From Neolentinus lepideus HHB14362 ss-1 (Eukaryota > Basidiomycota > Agaricomycetes > Gloeophyllales > Gloeophyllaceae): a stretch of 64,000 nucleotides of DNA. Positions 59,791 through 64,000 of the stretch are shown here, one piece after another. Position 1 is the stretch's first letter. Each line of letters begins with the position of its first letter. The notes beneath the pieces were generated by a model that saw only the letters and a list, made by a program, of their open reading frames with translations, made no database searches and was not told where the DNA came from. Position numbers and translations under genes: made by a program. The stretch covers positions 1-64,000 of the forward strand of contig KV425634.1 of the NCBI GenBank assembly GCA_001632425.1, written 5' to 3'.

Positions 59791-59990
59791 AGGTAGGTAG
59801 TTGACGATTTCCGGAGGAGGAGGTAGGCGCTGTAGGTGAGGACCCAGGCAACGGGCCGTATGCGGACTTGAGGGCGTGCACGAGCCGCGAGAGGATGAGC
59901 AGGGATATAACGCTGAGAGACACGGTGCGGGTGAGGCGTGATAGCAAGGTGATTATTACTGACGGTGAGTGCGTACACCGGACAGGTGCT
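59790..59990 (-). pseudogene. HTP4 relic: exon 1 fused to exon 3
   Basis: On the minus strand exon 1 (LLSRLTRTVSLSVISLLILS) runs directly into RLVHALKSAYGP, the beginning of exon 3. The two introns and exon 2 with the PCP heme-ligand motif are gone. The frame then breaks (GSSPTAPTSSS is out of frame relative to AWVLTYGGYFLL). The ATG of exon 1 is also lost. It keeps its TATA block at 60038-60050. Confidence 0.75.
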
Positions 59991-60409
59991 AAGACAGTGT
60001 CTGCGGGAGACTGGAGTACGCTCACCCGCGATGCTAGCGGATTATATACGAGAAACCGAGTATGCTGGTACCTTGAGCTATCAAATTCGCCTCAGGGCTA
60101 TTCGTAAGGGCCAGTGTGGACTGGCCTGGAACAGACTGAAACTTCGGAGCTGTTCGCCTGTCGCTGGCTTTCCTGTCGCTGGCTTTCCTGTCGCCGACTT
60201 TCGTATGCTGTCATATTTGGATCTTGATTCTTGGGCGCGAGCTAGAAGCTGAAACCGAATAGACTTTGCCCCGTAAGGACTTCAAGAACCAAGAAACAGG
60301 ACTTCTAATAGCTGTCCAGACAAGACACAGTTATAAGTGAAAAACAAACAAGCTACAGCCACTCTAATCTTCTCGGTCCGATGCACCAGCAAATTGGCTG
60401 ATCTGGATT

Positions 60410-60630
60410 GGGATAGTGAGCTGTCGGGTCCGAAGATCTGTCGCGGCCAATTTGGTGGAACGTCGTACGGTAAAGCTGTAGGTTGGGTACATAGGATATG
60501 CACATAAGAGTCGGACGGTCGGGCGTAATTAAGCGAGCGACGACTCGAAAGTCGAATTCCACAATGGCCCGGCAATCTCCGGCAAATTTTGAGTACCAGT
60601 TGTCATCCGAAGGTCACAGTGGTCGTCTGC
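60410..60630 (+). repeat. dispersed repeat R, copy in the right duplication
   Basis: Shares GTCCGAAGATCTGTCGCGG, CCAATTTGGTGGAACGTCG, GGTTGGGTACATAGGATATG and CGGACGGTCGGGCGTAATT with the R copy at 36230. No coding capacity is seen. Confidence 0.6.
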
Positions 60631-60739
60631 CGCTAGAGGCAAAGGTGTTCCTTCTAGTTAATAATAATTCAACCTTAGCCCATTGCTCATCACTAGAGCC
60701 CGCCACCACCCACATACTCCCAACATTTGTCTACATACG

Positions 60740-61040
60740 CTGCCTAATTAATTCGCTGGTCGGCTTCGTCTGGGCGTTCTTTAGCCAGGTCTCGTAATTC
60801 CGCTCTCGATGCCGTCCCAAGCCACAGGAAACTCTATGTTTTCGTGGTCATATCTGAGGCGATGCACATCACTTCCTCCAAGGAAGCGCCCAATATACTG
60901 GCGCTCATATTTCACGTCACAAGTTTACGTCAGAAGCATGTACCGTCTATTGCCTGGACATGTCCTCGCATACTCAGCCTTGAATATTCTCGAAAGCGCC
61001 CATCTCGCGGGACCAGTCGCTGTACACTGCACTCGGGATC
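60740..61040 (-). repeat. repeat R3, copy in the right duplication
   Basis: CCAGGTCTCGTAATTCCGCT, CCAGTCGCTGTACA and the GCCTTGAATATTCTCGAAAG block correspond to 36560-36830. It lies between the HTP promoter block and the B5 gene. Confidence 0.55.
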
Positions 61041-61152
61041 AGATGGACAGCACAAGCAGAAGCATTTAATCCCGGTAGCTGAGTCCATGGTGTCCGAATT
61101 CTGATTGTACTCCGCGCTCTCTGTTACCTGTGCCAACTATCACAACAACCAT

Positions 61153-62770
61153 ATGGCCGGTCTTTCGTACCAGAGGGTACGCAGTCAATTGGCTTAGCTC
61201 GCACTTGTTAGGAGCGTTAACTTACATCAACGGCAGGCAAAAATATTGTGGCTATGGGTCAGTAATCTCTCTCCGCTAGTGCGCAGCGTGCCGAAGTACT
61301 TGACGTGCCACCTCAACAAAGGTCATCACCATATTTTATGGTACGTTCCGACGATCGAGGTATCCGCAACGCATCTAAATGACATCTAAGGCTGTCATAT
61401 GACTTTATTTATTGCTGCATCGTATATTCTCTGGTCTCGGTGGCGGTTGTCATCGACACAAAGGACGCTCTTTGTCTTGATCATCATTTTGTTCATTATG
61501 TCCACAGCTGCTGCTGTTATCGCCCTCACAACGGTTTTTGTCACGGCAGATGACCGACTTCAAGGAGAGACGAAGTCCGTCTTACACAAGACAGAACTTG
61601 TTAATCTTCTAGGATTTGTTATTGATATTATTACAAATATTATCAAGTAAGAGCGTTTCACATTCGACAGGAATCATATTCATCTAACATCTCAACTATA
61701 GTGTCATTGCTGATGGCCTCGTCGTGAGTCAGGTCCGCGGGATATTGGAAATGAATGCTAGCTCGTCAACTGCTGCACTTTAGATATGGCGCTGCTATAT
61801 CGTTTGTGGACGGCGCCTCTCAGTGGTGACTGTGCTGATTGCGCTCCTTGTCATAGGGACAGGTAAGATCCCTCCTTCACCACGTAGTTTCCGATATTTT
61901 ATTGCAGATCCTTTCAGCTCTTGGATGGGTCGTTTTCATCTTCGACATAAGGGGGTACAAAATCAGGATGGGTGCTCCACTTTCGGAACTGCCCGCTCCA
62001 CATAATTTCATTTGGAGCGGTTATGTGATCACATATTCGAATATTGGCTTTTGGACTGCTTCGGCACTTATCAATCTCCTCGCGACGATATTCATGGGTG
62101 AGTGGGTGTCTTCCCATTTGTGTACAGCGACATTTGATCCTCAAGAGTGTCTTAGGCTTCCAGATCTGGCGAGTGTGTGCTGAGCGCAAGAGAATCCATG
62201 CTGCATCCAAAAGTAACATGAGTCTAGTTCTGAACCTAATGTGAAGTCACCTCCCATTTCTGGTCTTCCAGATAATGTCTAGATATGTTTTATAGGATCG
62301 AATCCGGTGTTTTATATCTCATTAGCATTATTGTCATCACGAGTTGCCCGACTGGAGTTACTGGCTTTGTCAGTCATTTTCTCAGAGTCATACATTTCCA
62401 GGGAACTCTTATCTTACCTCAATAGAGCCTTGGCGAGATAGGAAGGATCATGCCGTGCATAGCAGCCGTGAGCATTACATTACATTACTTTCGTCTGCAT
62501 TACAAGAATATTTACAGCTTTCGGTAGGGAATATCGCCCACTTTCCTCGCGCTATTCCTCGCGCTAGGTGATAGCAAGCACAAGCTGAACACACACTCTG
62601 CAATACATGCAGATAATCTGTCTGATTGGCAAGTTGTGCGTGCTCCTGGGTATAACTGGTCATTCAGCGGCGTCGAGGAGGGCATGTCGCTGAGTATCTA
62701 TGTGACGGCGATGGACTGGGATGGTGGTAGTCAATTGATACAAGAAGTGTCCAGAGAGAGATGTGCATGA
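61153..62770 (+). pseudogene. 7TM family B, copy B5, single in-frame stop
   Basis: Exon order is complete: MAGLSYQR, NILWLW, the YG exon near 61340, CHMTLFIAASYILWSRW, FVLIIILFIMSTAAAV, VIADGLV, IWRCYIVCGRRL, LGWVVFIFDIRGYK, LSELPAPHNFIW, NIGFWTASALINLL, FQIWRVCAERKRIH, IESGVLYLISIIV and GISPTFLALFLALGDSK to 62770. The intron-6 acceptor is a proper CAG (61915-61917). The only clear lesion is TAG at 62423-62425 before helix 7, the codon that is CAG in B1 and B4. Like B3, its D-loop lacks the NNRGYPG part. Confidence 0.65.
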
Positions 62771-63302
62771 CGAGTGGAAAATGACGTGCTGTCTCCTCGA
62801 TTACACAGCTCTGTTGGTCTAAACACCGTCAAGCTTCGTCGTTCGAGACAATCATCATCAAGGAACCACCTCAGCTCTCGATACGCATCCCATTATCAAC
62901 CCCTCATGCCGTTCCAACAATCTAACTCCGCGCTGCTACCGCGACATTTCCTTTTCCATCCTTTCCATCTCCACTTCGAGGCGCGCTCGCCAGTTCTGTC
63001 GTGATCACTTTAGTTAGTTCATGAGCACTCTTAGAAGGCTACACGGGCTCCCTTAGTCAGATCATATCACTCAACGTCGTGTATAACGTGCACTCTATCT
63101 CTAATAACGTACCTGGAACGCCTATTCGCTCGTATTTGGTTGAAACTTCTCTGTTGCAGGTATATTCTGTTTTTTTTTTTTGGTAATCAGCGACGTCAAT
63201 CTCGGGCTCTACATACACAATACAAGAAGCGATGAGACCTGAATCTCGTCTCACAAATGGACGAGCCCGTGGGAGTAATCTCCATAGTGCACGACTGCGC
63301 TT

Positions 63303-64000
63303 CTAATCAAACCAAAGACCTCCGTCGACAGCAATAGTTTGACCTATCTAGAATAAGTACGCGAAGCAGCGGGAGGTACGGACATACCGGTTATGTGGCC
63401 AGAGTCCTTCGATGCAAGGAAAGACACAATGTTCGCAATATCATCCGGGTGACCCATACGCCCGAGTGCGGACTGCGCCGTGAACTATCTCAACGAGTCA
63501 ACATGCGCTTGAATATACGGGAAAAGATAGAACTGACCTGCTGCATGATGTCAGTTGATACTGGATCTGCGATGTGTCGTCGAGCTGGAAACAATACTTG
63601 TCAGAAGTCAACGCCAAGCACAAATTCCTTGCCAAGCGGCGTGTCGATCACGCCAGTCGCATAAGCATTCACCGTGATACTATAATACCCAAGCTCACAA
63701 GCTACAGTCATTGAAGTTAGCCTTGGTAGGTAGCAGGTAGATGATATTAACCTGCAGCTTGCGTCAGGGCTCGAACTGCGAATTTGCTCGCAGAATAAGC
63801 ACCTGTTCCAGCAAAGCCTGGCCAAGCAACATAAGTGATGAATAGTCCGTATTGGATAGAGCAGTCAGTACCCTTCTTTCCAGAGACTGAAGATGCACCT
63901 GTACTCATAAGCGTCAGATTGACTTGAAGAAGCAGGGTAGTAATCTTCCTACCGATTATTCTACCGCCACGCTTCTGCTCAATCATGATCCTTGTGGCAG
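63303..64000 (-). CDS. short-chain dehydrogenase/reductase SDR2 (partial, runs off window)
   Basis: C-terminal two thirds of an SDR1 paralogue on the minus strand. ERGG-like KRGGRIIG, SSVSGKKG, the catalytic [30 protein letters not shown] and, in the last exons, [20 protein letters not shown] and [12 protein letters not shown] precede a stop at 63303. The Gly-rich coenzyme motif would lie to the right of the window. Introns sit at the same places as in SDR1. No stop was seen in the visible exons. Probably an acetoin/diacetyl-type reductase, as for SDR1. Confidence 0.75.

Larger units (their letters stand above)
59890..64000. repeat. 4 kb segmental duplication, right copy
   Basis: Direct-orientation counterpart of 35800-39900: HTP relic, promoter block, repeat R (60410-60630), repeat R3 (60740-61040), 7TM gene B5 and SDR2. 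It continues past the window edge. A GCTTTCCTGTCGCTG-type 18-bp unit is locally repeated at about 60161-60200. Confidence 0.8.

Overview
The window looks like nuclear DNA of a filamentous basidiomycete, most likely an Agaricomycete. Genes are broken by many short GT-AG introns of about 50-60 nt, some exons are only about 20 nt, intergenic spaces are short, and the gene types fit: a BCAS3-like WD40 protein, a KLHDC4/Kel3-like Kelch protein, a basidiomycete GATA factor, heme-thiolate peroxidases and 7TM proteins. A Ceratobasidiaceae/Rhizoctonia-like source is a guess from gene style only. No tRNA, rRNA, CRISPR or bacterial operon structure was seen. All exon models were read by eye.

Region 1 (1-23.3 kb) is mostly single-copy. 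A G-rich minisatellite and a CpG-free AT-rich stretch at the left edge are foreign in composition. After them come a BCAS3-like gene (minus), a pair of divergent related MFS transporters (the left one decayed, the right one intact with microexons), a gene-poor 3 kb stretch, a GATA zinc-finger gene, a KLHDC4-like gene (minus) and a gene with a ubiquitin-like (ULD_2-type) domain.

Region 2 (23.3-64 kb) is a mosaic of duplicated blocks. Four gene families recur: (A) heme-thiolate peroxidase (HTP), with two intact genes and four remnants; (B) a seven-transmembrane protein, with seven copies, of which the copy at 51.65-53.29 kb is the clearest intact reading; (C) an acetoin/diacetyl-reductase-like SDR, with one full copy and one running off the right edge; (D) the ULD_2-type gene, with two apparently intact copies and one pseudogene. 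An HTP remnant, a shared promoter/repeat block, a 7TM gene and an SDR gene form a module of about 4 kb, present at about 35.8-39.9 kb and again at about 59.9-64.0 kb in the same orientation. Two 7TM genes also form a 2.16 kb tandem duplication at 49.0-53.3 kb. The window further holds a solo LTR with a 5-bp target duplication, a Tc1/mariner-type MITE with TA duplication, a 73-nt hairpin and several dispersed degenerate repeats.

The most unusual signal is this HTP/7TM/SDR array. Its 7TM copies carry different sets of lesions (a TAG at one shared codon in three copies; a splice acceptor that varies between CAG, TAG, AAG and GAG), so a birth-and-death multigene locus is caught in progress. Whether the peroxidase, 7TM protein and reductase work together is not shown by the sequence; only their co-duplication is.
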